Made by a program: the position numbers and the translations under genes | The notes under the pieces: generated by a model | Database searches by the model: none | What the model saw: only the letters and a program-made list of their open reading frames with translations | What the model was told of the DNA's origin: nothing | Shown here: positions 26,956 to 35,102 of the stretch, one piece after another | How positions within the stretch are numbered: position 1 is the first letter of the stretch | How the letters are laid out: each line of letters begins with the position of its first letter | NCBI GenBank assembly: GCA_025146925.1 | Contig: CP102260.1 | Coordinates: 883,001 to 947,000, forward strand | Length of the DNA: 64,000 nt | Reading direction: 5' to 3' | From: [Bacteroides] pectinophilus | GTDB lineage: Bacteria > Bacillota > Clostridia > Lachnospirales > Lachnospiraceae

Positions 26956-27663
26956 TTAACCATAATTCCAAGTTTGTCTTGCAGCATTTATATTATCCAG
27001 AAGAACAGATGCAGGATTTGCCTCGTAATAGTACGTGCTCATATCCAAAACGCCTTCTTCCATTTCACCCCACTCTGCCGTGCGGGAAACAAAGATTCTA
27101 TTATATACACACCAATCGCATGTGGCGGTGAAAGCAGCAATATCTGCAAAGTCTTTTGGAAATACAATTCTTCTTCCATTTGATGTTGGCTTAAGATAGT
27201 TCTCCATTATTTCTTTGAAATTCTTCAGATCATAATCCGTAGCGTTTTCCAAAGCTTTACAGACAATCAATTCTTCGTGCGTGAATTCTGTAAGTGTTTC
27301 TAAATGGTTTGCAAGAATTAGACCATAAATAACGCAAACCTTTGGGCATTCTGCATTTACGGTTTGTTTGAACAGATTGGCTACGATAATAGCCTTTTCC
27401 GGGCTGGAGTTTACATAGTTGTAAAGCTCGTTCAATCTTCTTTCGAGATTAAAGCCAGATGCAAGACCGTTCAGTAGATGGCCAAGTTTGAAGGTATTGT
27501 ATTCAGATAGAAGATCATTTCCTATTCCGCCTACAATTCCCGCAACTGGGTTTACTACGCCCAACACACCAATAGAGCCAGAACGGATTATTTTGGTCAT
27601 AGGATTGTCCATAACCCGGCTAAGCGCATTCCCAATATCAGTTAAATCATATTTCTGTGCCAT
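26956..27663 (-). CDS. Unknown element protein
   Basis: A 235-residue protein that I do not recognise. An N-terminal glycine-rich hydrophobic stretch (GSIGVLGVVNPVAGIVGGIG) could contact membrane; the rest is helical and lies between DUF6076-like and sigma-like genes on the same strand, with gaps of 10 and 35 bases. The three genes look like one transcript. Base composition is lower in GC than its neighbours, which suggests a separate origin. Confidence 0.6.
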   Translation of the reverse strand: MAQKYDLTDIGNALSRVMDNPMTKIIRSGSIGVLGVVNPVAGIVGGIGNDLLSEYNTFKLGHLLNGLASGFNLERRLNELYNYVNSSPEKAIIVANLFKQTVNAECPKVCVIYGLILANHLETLTEFTHEELIVCKALENATDYDLKNFKEIMENYLKPTSNGRRIVFPKDFADIAAFTATCDWCVYNRIFVSRTAEWGEMEEGVLDMSTYYYEANPASVLLDNINAARQTWNYG

Positions 27664-27673
27664 TACATATTCC

Positions 27674-28780
27674 TCATTTCGTCCGTAATTTTGCTTCTTT
27701 CTTCAAAGCAGCCTGTCCCATCTCTTTTTCGTAATCACCTTTGGCATAGGCGACATTGCTCAGCGCTCGAAGCATTTTATCCTTTGCCAGCTTTTTCATA
27801 ACCTCTGCAAGATCAGCGTCCAGAGTACCACGCTTCACATAGCGGTTTATGGTGTTCAGCCGTTTCTCATAAATCTGTTTCACCGGATGATCGTCCGCAA
27901 GCTCCCGTTGTTCTCTGCCTTTCAGGTTGCCGATCTGCCGACAGGTGCGGTGCAGCTTGTCCCCCGGTGCATAGCCGCCACAGTATTTGGTGTGCCGTGC
28001 GTTGGTGGTCAGAAACCACTTGCCGCAGATTTTGCATTTCTTCGGTGCATGACCAACACACAGGCCCTCAAAGAGATCAGACCGGAACATCCCCACAAAG
28101 GATACATAGTGCATCCGCTTGACCAGCTTCGTAACTTTTTCGCCGGGACGGATGACGGATACATACTGAACGGAATTGTTCAGGGTAGACATCCAGGCAT
28201 TGCCCTCTGTGATAGAAAACTCCGGTGGGAAATAGGTGCCGAACATTTTCGCAAAGCCCTCTGCGGTGCGGTCTGCTTCGTTTCCGTCCGATTGTTCTGC
28301 AAAATCAAGCATCGCCTTTTGGTATTCCTCAAGGGAGTAAGCCAGATGCCCGCATACAGCGGTATAGCGCTGGAGCATCACCGCATCAGCATATTTCGGA
28401 ACTTCTTCGAACGGTAAAGAATTGGTTACGGCTTTTATGGCGAACTCCACATATTTCAGAGCATTGTCCGCAGTAAAGACCCTTTCTATTCGTTCCCGGT
28501 GCTTTGGTATATCCATATAGGAGAACGGCGGCGTTTTGCTGAGAATCTCTAACATTGTCAATGCAGCTTCCTTTGCCATAGGAAAGAGTGCAGAAGTATC
28601 CTGTCCGGCATTCAGCATCCCGAGCAGCAGATTGATTTTCTCGCATTGCTCGTTCATTTTTGTAATAGTATCCGCAGGAACATTCAGCGCATCACAGGCA
28701 AGCGTGCCGACAGGAAATGTTTTGCCCTCATATATGACCGTATCCTGCCAGAAGTCCAATGTCATCAATTCTTGGTTCAT
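27674..28780 (-). CDS. DUF6076-like protein with zinc-finger motif
   Basis: A 368-residue protein. The C-terminal third has CKICGKWFLTTNARHTKYC and a following Cys in HRTCRQIG, a CxxC...HxxxC type finger similar to CGNR zinc fingers, likely binding nucleic acid. The N-terminal part is helical with no known fold. It resembles a family found on Clostridial integrative elements; the DUF number is from memory. It is divergent from the primase gene and first of a three-gene run. Confidence 0.6.
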   Translation of the reverse strand: MNQELMTLDFWQDTVIYEGKTFPVGTLACDALNVPADTITKMNEQCEKINLLLGMLNAGQDTSALFPMAKEAALTMLEILSKTPPFSYMDIPKHRERIERVFTADNALKYVEFAIKAVTNSLPFEEVPKYADAVMLQRYTAVCGHLAYSLEEYQKAMLDFAEQSDGNEADRTAEGFAKMFGTYFPPEFSITEGNAWMSTLNNSVQYVSVIRPGEKVTKLVKRMHYVSFVGMFRSDLFEGLCVGHAPKKCKICGKWFLTTNARHTKYCGGYAPGDKLHRTCRQIGNLKGREQRELADDHPVKQIYEKRLNTINRYVKRGTLDADLAEVMKKLAKDKMLRALSNVAYAKGDYEKEMGQAALKKEAKLRTK

Positions 28781-29001
28781 GCTTACCTCCTGTCCTGTTT
28801 TTTCACTTTCTTAATTGTATCATGCTAATGTAAAGAAATCTACATCTATCAATAAGTTGTCCTGTTTTTTGAAACGGAGTTGTCCTCCGATTAGCCTGTT
28901 TTTTGAGAAATCCGTCATAACCATAATAGAAGGAGCAAAGCACCTGCCAATCACTGCGGGTGCTTCGTGCTTTCCAGAATATTATGAACGGAGGGTTTTT
29001 T

Positions 29002-29622
29002 ATGACAATCTATGGAACCATCAAAGCGGCAATCAGTGTCAAGCAAGCCGCCGAACACTACGGGCTGAAAGTCAACCGAAACGGTATGGCTTGCTGCCCG
29101 TTCCACAATGACAGGCATCCGAGCTTGAAGCTGAATGAGGACTATTTCTTCTGCTTCGGCTGTGGAGCAAAGGGAGATGTGATCGACCTTGTGGCAAGGC
29201 TGTTCAATATGAGCAGCTATGAAGCAGCGCAAAAGCTGGCTTCGGACTTCGGACTTGACCCGAAACCGCCCACTGCCGCAGCTATGGCCAAGCCAAAGCG
29301 TCCTTATATCCGTCAGTTCCGGGAGGATGAAATGCTGTGTTTCCGGGTGCTGACGGATTATCTGCATCTGCTGGAAGATTGGAAAGTGCGGTATGCACCC
29401 AAAACACCGGAGGAGGCTCTGGATGATCGTTTTGTGGAAGCCTGCCAGATGCACTGCTATATCGAATATATGGCAGATGTGCTGACGGTGGGTGATCTGG
29501 AAGAACGGGTGGCATTGGTGGACAAGCTGATGCAGGACGGCAAAATTGCTTTTCTGCAAGAGTACATCACACGAAAGAAAAAGGAGGTGGCGCACCATGG
29601 CGAAGAACCGGAAAACGCCTGA
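29002..29622 (+). CDS. CHC2 zinc-finger primase-like protein
   Basis: A 206-residue protein. Residues about 28-65 form a DnaG-type CHC2 zinc finger (CCPFHNDRHPSLKL and FFCFGCGAKGDVIDLVARL), which lets primases scan single-stranded DNA. No TOPRIM catalytic domain is present, so it probably works with the P4-type helicase gene that overlaps its end. The ATG at 29002 has GGAGG with a spacer of 8; a longer frame starts at 28960. Confidence 0.85.
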   Translation: MTIYGTIKAAISVKQAAEHYGLKVNRNGMACCPFHNDRHPSLKLNEDYFFCFGCGAKGDVIDLVARLFNMSSYEAAQKLASDFGLDPKPPTAAAMAKPKRPYIRQFREDEMLCFRVLTDYLHLLEDWKVRYAPKTPEEALDDRFVEACQMHCYIEYMADVLTVGDLEERVALVDKLMQDGKIAFLQEYITRKKKEVAHHGEEPENA

Positions 29623-30987
29623 TATGAATTTGCCTGTCTGGTTTGATGGGCAGAACATCAACGAAGCTCTGTTTTGTGAAGAATTTCTGCATGAGCGCAG
29701 AATCATCTTCGCAAACGGAGCTTTTTTACGCCCGATGGTCGAGTGACGGACGATCTCCCACTGCGTGGGGAGATTTACGACAAGCTGAAATTCTGTGCCG
29801 TGAACAACATCCCCCGGAAGATCACCAACATTCTGGAAGTGCTGAAACTGGAAGCGCAAGTGCCTGACTTCCCACCGGAGCAGGATCGCATCCATGTGTT
29901 CAACGGTACGCTGCTATTGAACGGCACATTTACCGAGGGCAGACCGGCTATCGTGCGAAGCCGTCTGCCTGTTGTCTACAATCCCGATGCTCCTGCGCCC
30001 GTGATCTGGCTGAACTTTTTGAATGGACTGCTCCATGCGGAAGACATTCCCACCTTGCAGGAGTTTATCGGTTATTGCCTGATCCCCTCCAACAAAGGAC
30101 AGCGCATGATGGTGATTAAGGGCAACGGTGGCGAGGGTAAATCCCAAATCGGTGCGGTGCTTTCGGCTATCTTTGGCACAAACATGAAGGACGGCAACAT
30201 CGGCAAGATTTCTGAAAACCGCTTTGCCCGTGCCGATCTGGAGCACATCCTGCTGTGCGTAGATGATGATATGCGGATGGAAGCTCTGCGCCAGACCAAC
30301 TATGTAAAATCCATCGTGACAGCACAGGGCAAGATGGATTTGGAACGTAAAGGCAAGCAGAGTTATCAGGGCTGGATGTTCGCCCGGCTGCTTGCGTTCA
30401 GCAACGGCGATTTGCAAGCTCTTTATGATCGCAGTGACGGATTTTATCGCAGACAGCTTGTGCTGACCACCAAGGAAAAGCCAGTGGACAGAGCTGACGA
30501 TCCTGACCTTGCAGAGAAGATGAAAGCCGAAGCCGAGGGCATTTTCCTGTGGGCATTTGAAGGATTGCAGCGGCTTGTTGCCAACAACTTCAAATTGACA
30601 GAGAGTGATCGTATCCGGGAAAACCGAGAAGCGGTCAAGCGTGACAATAATAATATCTTTGATTTCATGGAATCGGAGGGATATATCCGGCGCAAAGCGG
30701 ATGCGTCCATCAGCTCTAAGGAGTTCTATGAAATCTACCGGATGTGGTGTGAGGAAAATTCCCTTGCTCCGCTGAAAGCCCGCAGCTTCAGCGACGCCAT
30801 GATTGCCAATGCCAAGAAATTCAATCTGGAGCATTGCAACAACATTACCAACTCTGCCGGACGGCGGGTTTGGGGATTCATGGGAGTGGAAGCCATTGCA
30901 CGACCTCATATAAATGGGTTTTACGGAGATTCGCCGTGTACGTACGTACCGGAGGACATTCCGGAGGAATGGCGGCAGGTCGAGTAA
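29597..30987 (+). CDS. P4-type primase-helicase; needs a -1 frameshift at 29722-29728
   Basis: The first frame (29597-29746) encodes 49 residues and stops at a TGA. The -1 frame continues to 30987 with the D5/P4-type SF3 helicase: Walker A in KGNGGEGKSQIG, Walker B in HILLCVDDD, and the sensor region GWMFARLLAFSNGD. In zero frame the DNA reads GCT TTT TTA, so T TTT TTA is a standard slippery heptamer. Slipping back one base gives AFFTPDGRVTDDLPLR without a break. The gene is therefore one protein of about 463 residues made by frameshift, or a pseudogene that lost one T of a seven-T run. It would replicate the excised element. Confidence 0.7.
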
Positions 30988-31278
30988 ATCCCATTGCTGG
31001 TACGTATGTACGCAGCAAAAGAGCGTGAAACGCTCGTTATAGAAACAGCACACATCCTCTCGTTCGGGCTGTTTCTATGTCCACAGGCTTTTGAAAAAGT
31101 GTCTGTGGACATCGGCTGCAAGAGGAAGTTGACACAGAACAGCTTCATGCAGACGGGGCTGACCATGGGAAAAGGCGCAGACATTTTCGCCTTGGTCAGC
31201 AGAGGTCACCGCAGTGACCGCATTCCCCCTCGGGAGAGCCCTCGGAGAGCCCACGGCACTTTGCAGCCAGTATGGATG

Positions 31279-31306
31279 AAAGTGTCATAGTGGGTTATTA
31301 CACTTT
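31279..31306 (+). other. Probable origin of transfer (MobV/pMV158 type)
   Basis: AAAGTGT (31279-31285) and ACACTTT (31300-31306) flank CATAGTGGGTTATT. The centre matches the MobV nic pattern TAGTGTG/TTAT, so nicking is expected between G31294 and T31295. It lies 60 bases before the MobV relaxase gene. Other inverted repeats (31024-31035 and 31040-31079) precede it. Confidence 0.75.
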
Positions 31307-31365
31307 GAAAAAGTGCCTCTCCGTAGTTCTCCGCTGTCTGCAAATCTCAAAGAAAGGAAACGCCA

Positions 31366-32655
31366 ATGGCAAGAAACGATGGAATAGACCGTACCGTAGC
31401 CAGAAATCAGGACTTGGGAAACCCGGCAGATGTGGCAAAGGTACAGGAACACAATGAGCGTGAAAAGGACAGCTACAGCAATCAGGACATCGTGCCGGAA
31501 CGCACTTCTCTGAACGTCCATTTCAAAGCACCCACGGACGATTATGTAAAAATGTTTGAGCAGATGGAACAAGACGGCGTGATCTCCACCAGAGGTCTGA
31601 AGCCGGATGCCGTCAAATACGGTGAGTTGGTATTTGATGTGAATTCCGCTTATTTCTACAATCATGGCGGCTATGAATTTGCGAAACAGTTTTATGCCGA
31701 TGCCTACAAAGCTGCTGCGGAGATCGTAGGTGGTGAGCAGTATATTCTCTCCGCTGTGATGCACGCCGATGAGCGCAACCGAGCAATGTCCGAAGCTTTG
31801 GGCGAAGATGTGTACCACTACCACCTTCATGTGGTTTATATCCCGGTGGTGGAAAAGCAGATACTTTGGTCGAAGCGATGCAAGGATGAAGCCCTCCGGG
31901 GAACCATCAAGGAGGTCATCACACAGGTCAGCCGCAGCAAGAAATGGGAGTCCAAGCCGGTGCTTGGCGAGGACGGAAATCCCATGCTCAACGCAAAAGG
32001 GAAAAAGATTTTGAAGTCATCCTACAGTGTGTTGCAGGATGACTTTTTCAATTTCATGCGAAACGCCGGTTATACCGATGTGGAGCGTGGAGAGCGTGGC
32101 AGTACAGAGGAACATCTGACTGTGACCCAGTTCAAGGTGCAGGCAGAACAGCAGCGCTTGGAAGCTGTGACCGGGCAGGTGGCACAGGCGAAGCGGAGTT
32201 TGGAGAATGCCAAAGCTGCCACGGAGAAACAGAAAAAGAAACTGGAAGCTCTGCAAAAGGAAACCAAAACAGCAAAGACCGTTGCTCTGACGGTGCAGGA
32301 TATTGAAGCGATGGGCAAGAAGGCCACATTCGGAAACAATATCACACTGACACCGGATGAATGCCGCACACTCAAAGATTATGCTGTCAGTAGCTTTGCG
32401 GAAAAGGCAGAGAAGATCAAGTACAAGCAGAAATTCGAGCAAGCGGAGAAAAGTGCAAAAACATGGAAGCAGCGGTACGATGCGCTGCATGAACAATATC
32501 AAGAGCTGAAAAAGAAAGCCCAGCCCTTCTTGGATGCACTGGAAATCGCATCCGAAAAGGTTCGGGCTTTTATCAATTCTATCCTCATCAGAGGAAAGGA
32601 AACACAGGAACACGAACACCCTGCCCGGAAGCGTGGACGGGATATGGAACTTTGA
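31366..32655 (+). CDS. MobV-family relaxase (Mob/Pre)
   Basis: A 429-residue mobilization relaxase that nicks oriT and leads DNA transfer. Residues about 1-210 form the Mob/Pre domain; motif III is EDVYHYHLHVVYIPV with the metal-binding His residues, and an N-terminal QEHNEREKDSYSN segment is typical. The last 200 residues are a long coiled coil (AKAATEKQKKKLEALQKETK and more). A fitting oriT is just upstream. Start ATG behind AAAGAAAGGAAA. It is followed closely by two small genes and the recombinase. Confidence 0.9.
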   Translation: MARNDGIDRTVARNQDLGNPADVAKVQEHNEREKDSYSNQDIVPERTSLNVHFKAPTDDYVKMFEQMEQDGVISTRGLKPDAVKYGELVFDVNSAYFYNHGGYEFAKQFYADAYKAAAEIVGGEQYILSAVMHADERNRAMSEALGEDVYHYHLHVVYIPVVEKQILWSKRCKDEALRGTIKEVITQVSRSKKWESKPVLGEDGNPMLNAKGKKILKSSYSVLQDDFFNFMRNAGYTDVERGERGSTEEHLTVTQFKVQAEQQRLEAVTGQVAQAKRSLENAKAATEKQKKKLEALQKETKTAKTVALTVQDIEAMGKKATFGNNITLTPDECRTLKDYAVSSFAEKAEKIKYKQKFEQAEKSAKTWKQRYDALHEQYQELKKKAQPFLDALEIASEKVRAFINSILIRGKETQEHEHPARKRGRDMEL

Positions 32656-32670
32656 TGGAGGAATCGCCTA

Positions 32671-32856
32671 TTGAAGAAATATTATGAGGAAGCGAAATAT
32701 AATGCGGCATTTGACCGCTGTGTGGATGTTATGAGCCAGATGCTCCAGAAATATGGACATCAGGTTTTGGATAAATTGGAACAGGACACTCCGCAGGAAG
32801 TGGAGCATTCCGAGGAAAGTAATCAAGCACAGCCTTTGGCGGATAAGGCTGCGTAA
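32671..32856 (+). CDS. Small hypothetical protein after the relaxase
   Basis: A 61-residue protein starting at TTG (32671) with GGAGGAATC 7 bases upstream. Helical, acidic C-terminus (DTPQEVEHSEESN). Position between relaxase and recombinase is typical of this element type. Function unknown. Confidence 0.55.
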   Translation: MKKYYEEAKYNAAFDRCVDVMSQMLQKYGHQVLDKLEQDTPQEVEHSEESNQAQPLADKAA

Positions 32857-32868
32857 AATCTCACAATT

Positions 32869-32919
32869 TACACGTTGCGTATTCGTTGCGGCTATGCTAT
32901 AATGATTACACAACGTGTA
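32869..32919 (+). promoter_or_regulatory. Promoter with flanking operator half-sites for the HTH-recombinase genes
   Basis: TTGCGT (32875-32880), 17-base spacer, TATAAT (32898-32903) with TATG just before. TACACGTTG (32869-32877) and CAACGTGTA (32911-32919) form a 9-bp inverted repeat around it, overlapping the -35 box and the start region. This suits repression by the small HTH protein next door. Confidence 0.75.
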
Positions 32920-32946
32920 CTTTTTGCTTTTATGGAGAAAAGACGG

Positions 32947-33177
32947 ATGGATTGTAAAAACAGAATTATTAAGTTGCGTGAAAGCACAGGACTGAACCGG
33001 AAAGATTTTTGCAAGCTCGTCCATATCCCTTATCGGACTATGACCGAGTGGGAATTGGACAACCGCCATGCACCGGATTATGTGCTGTGGCTTTTGGAGT
33101 ATTATATCCGCAACGAAGGACTTGTGGTAAAAGAAATGAATGAGGGAGGTGGAGATTCTGAAAAAGAAACAACTTAA
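32947..33177 (+). CDS. Small HTH regulator upstream of the recombinase
   Basis: A 76-residue Cro/C1-like protein: RIIKLRESTGLNRKDFCKLV and PYRTMTEWELDNRHAPDYV make the helix-turn-helix. The start at 32947 follows GGAGAAAAG; an ATG at 32932 is possible. Its end overlaps the recombinase frame by up to 38 bases, so the pair is coupled. It probably controls excision through the symmetric operator at 32869-32919. A related truncated gene lies at 61602. Confidence 0.75.
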   Translation: MDCKNRIIKLRESTGLNRKDFCKLVHIPYRTMTEWELDNRHAPDYVLWLLEYYIRNEGLVVKEMNEGGGDSEKETT

Positions 33178-34834
33178 ATGCTATCTTTATACAAGAGTGT
33201 CCACCTCTATGCAGGTTGACGGGTACAGTTTGGATGCCCAGCGTGACAAGCTGCGGAAGTATGCGGCATACGAGGATATGATTATTGCCGGGGAGTATTC
33301 TGACGAAGGCTTTTCCGGCAAGAACATCCAAGGGCGGCAGGACTTCCAACGGATGCTGAACGATATCCAGGACGGCAAAGATGATGTTTCTTATGTGCTG
33401 GTCTTTAAGCTGTCCCGATTTGGCAGAAATGCGGCGGATGTTCTGAACTCTTTGCAGCTCATGCAGGATTTCGGTGTTAATCTGATCTGCGTGGAGGATG
33501 GCATCGACAGCTCCAAGGATGCCGGAAAGCTGATGATCTCTGTGCTGTCTGCGGTGGCAGAGATTGAGCGAGAAAATATCCGCACACAGACAATGGCAGG
33601 ACGGGAGCAAAAGGCTCGTGAAGGCAAATGGAACGGCGGTTTTGCTCCCTATGGATACAAACTGGAAAACGGAAACCTTGTCATTGCAGAGGATGAAGTG
33701 GAAGTTATCCGAGTAATCTATGATCGTTATATTCATACAAACGAGGGTGTTGCAGGAGTTGCAAAATATCTGAACCGCAATGGTTATGTAAAGAAACTAA
33801 GACAGAATAATACCATTCCGGGATTTTCAAGAGATTTTGTGAAAAATGTATTGTACAATCCTGTTTATATGGGAAAGATTGCTTACGGCAGACGAAGAAC
33901 TGAAAAGAAACAGGGTACAAGAAACGAGATGCACGTGGTTGAGCAGTCGGAGTTTCCGGTTTATGAAGGACAGCACGAAGCTATCATTTCTGAAGAGGAT
34001 TGGTATCTGGCACAGGAAAAGCGCAAGATCAATTCCTTTAAGCGGGAAAAGGTCAACAATCCAGACCACGCACACATCCTGTCCGGTATCTTGAAATGCC
34101 CATGCTGCGGCAAGAGTATGTACGGCAATACCGCCAAGGCACACAGCAAGGACAAGAAAACACGGTATTATTACTACTGCAAAAATACGGTTACACCCAC
34201 AGGGCATGAGTGTAGCTTCCGGCTCAATATCGAGCAGACGGAAATCAATAAATTTGTGGCAAAGATCATTTCCGCTATGGTCAATAATCCCCGATTTGTA
34301 GAAGCAATTCAAGCGAAAATCGGAACGGCGGTTGATACAGAGGATATGGAAAAGCAGATCGCCGTTCTGCAAGGACAGCTAAAGCAAGCCTTTGGAACGA
34401 AAAGCCGCTTGGAGCGTCAGATGGATACCTTGGACATCAACGATGCCCACTATGACAGAAAAATTTTGGATTTGCAGCGCCGATATGATGAACAGTATGA
34501 TACGATAGAGGAAATCGAAGTTCAGATTGGCGAATTGCAAAGTCAGATACGCAGCATCCAGCAGGAGAAAATCTCCGGCGATAACATTTATCGGCTCTTA
34601 CTGGCATTTGATGAAGTCTACCATTCCGCAACGGAAGCAGAACAGAAAGAGTTTATGAAAGCCTTTATCGAGCGAATTGAGATGTTCCCGGAAAAGAGAA
34701 AAGACGGAAGCTGGATAAAGAAGATTGTATTCAATTTCCCTGTGCCTATTGATGGCGAGGAAGTGAAAGAACTTCCCTTGGAAACTGAAACAACAGTCGA
34801 GACGGTTGTATTGATGTCAAGAAAAGAAAAATAA
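33140..34834 (+). CDS. Large serine recombinase (site-specific integrase of the element)
   Basis: About 560 residues. Resolvase domain with the nucleophile Ser in YTRVSTSMQVDGYSLDAQ and the RFGRNAADVLNSLQLM segment; recombinase domain (VAGVAKYLNRNGYV); zinc ribbon (LKCPCCGKSMYGN ... YYYYCKNTVTPTGHECSF); then a long coiled coil and an end of VETVVLMSRKEK. The start is uncertain: ATG at 33140, or a CTG at 33158 behind GGGAGGTGG. The last 11 codons lie outside the element and probably belong to the original rlmD gene. Confidence 0.93.
   Translation: MREVEILKKKQLKCYLYTRVSTSMQVDGYSLDAQRDKLRKYAAYEDMIIAGEYSDEGFSGKNIQGRQDFQRMLNDIQDGKDDVSYVLVFKLSRFGRNAADVLNSLQLMQDFGVNLICVEDGIDSSKDAGKLMISVLSAVAEIERENIRTQTMAGREQKAREGKWNGGFAPYGYKLENGNLVIAEDEVEVIRVIYDRYIHTNEGVAGVAKYLNRNGYVKKLRQNNTIPGFSRDFVKNVLYNPVYMGKIAYGRRRTEKKQGTRNEMHVVEQSEFPVYEGQHEAIISEEDWYLAQEKRKINSFKREKVNNPDHAHILSGILKCPCCGKSMYGNTAKAHSKDKKTRYYYYCKNTVTPTGHECSFRLNIEQTEINKFVAKIISAMVNNPRFVEAIQAKIGTAVDTEDMEKQIAVLQGQLKQAFGTKSRLERQMDTLDINDAHYDRKILDLQRRYDEQYDTIEEIEVQIGELQSQIRSIQQEKISGDNIYRLLLAFDEVYHSATEAEQKEFMKAFIERIEMFPEKRKDGSWIKKIVFNFPVPIDGEEVKELPLETETTVETVVLMSRKEK
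34799..34803 (+). other. Right attachment site (attR)
   Basis: GAGAC in the VETVVL codons of the recombinase, matching attL at 20064. Bases to the right (encoding MSRKEK and stop) look like the displaced 3' end of rlmD. Confidence 0.65.
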
Positions 34835-35102
34835 TGGTCAGAAAGTGGCGTATTTCCGGGCTTTTTCGAAAGTTGGGATTAGAAGCCTAACTCCTGAAAA
34901 GGCTCGGTTATTTTATATGGAAACATATCTACTGTGAAAATGTGTGTCAGGTTGTGACCTCGGATTAGATAACGCAAATTGAGTGAGTGGATTAGATGTC
35001 GGGCATTTTTGAGCAAGAGCTGAAAACTGGTAACAAATCCGGCAACTCGATAGTAAAGGCATTTTCGGGCAGTGGAATAGATGTCGGGAGGAGAAGACAG
35101 AA
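34835..35102. other. Intergenic spacer with weak repeats
   Basis: No gene seen. GGATTAGAT occurs twice (34962, 34989) and GGAATAGAT once (35073); TAGATGTCGGG is repeated. A half-palindrome TTGTGACCTC (about 34952-34961) matches the ORF6N palindrome at 62104. GGGAGGAG precedes the next gene. Confidence 0.4.

Larger units (their letters stand above)
20064..34803 (+). mobile_element. 14.7 kb mobilizable element with a large serine recombinase, integrated in rlmD
   Basis: The left boundary is the GAGAC in the rlmD codons VETVVL (20064-20068). The right boundary is the GAGAC in the recombinase codons VETVVL (34799-34803). Cargo is an ABC exporter with a two-component system, a sigma-like gene, two unknown genes, CHC2 primase, P4-type helicase, oriT, MobV relaxase, a small HTH and the recombinase. 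No mating-pair genes are seen, so it should depend on a helper conjugative element. GC content and codon use inside are higher than in the flanking chromosome. Confidence 0.85.

Noticed and set aside
28951-31053. Long minus-strand frames (28951-29895, 29914-31053) opposite primase and helicase
   Set aside because: Shadows of the real genes, which carry CHC2 and helicase motifs on the + strand; no ribosome sites.
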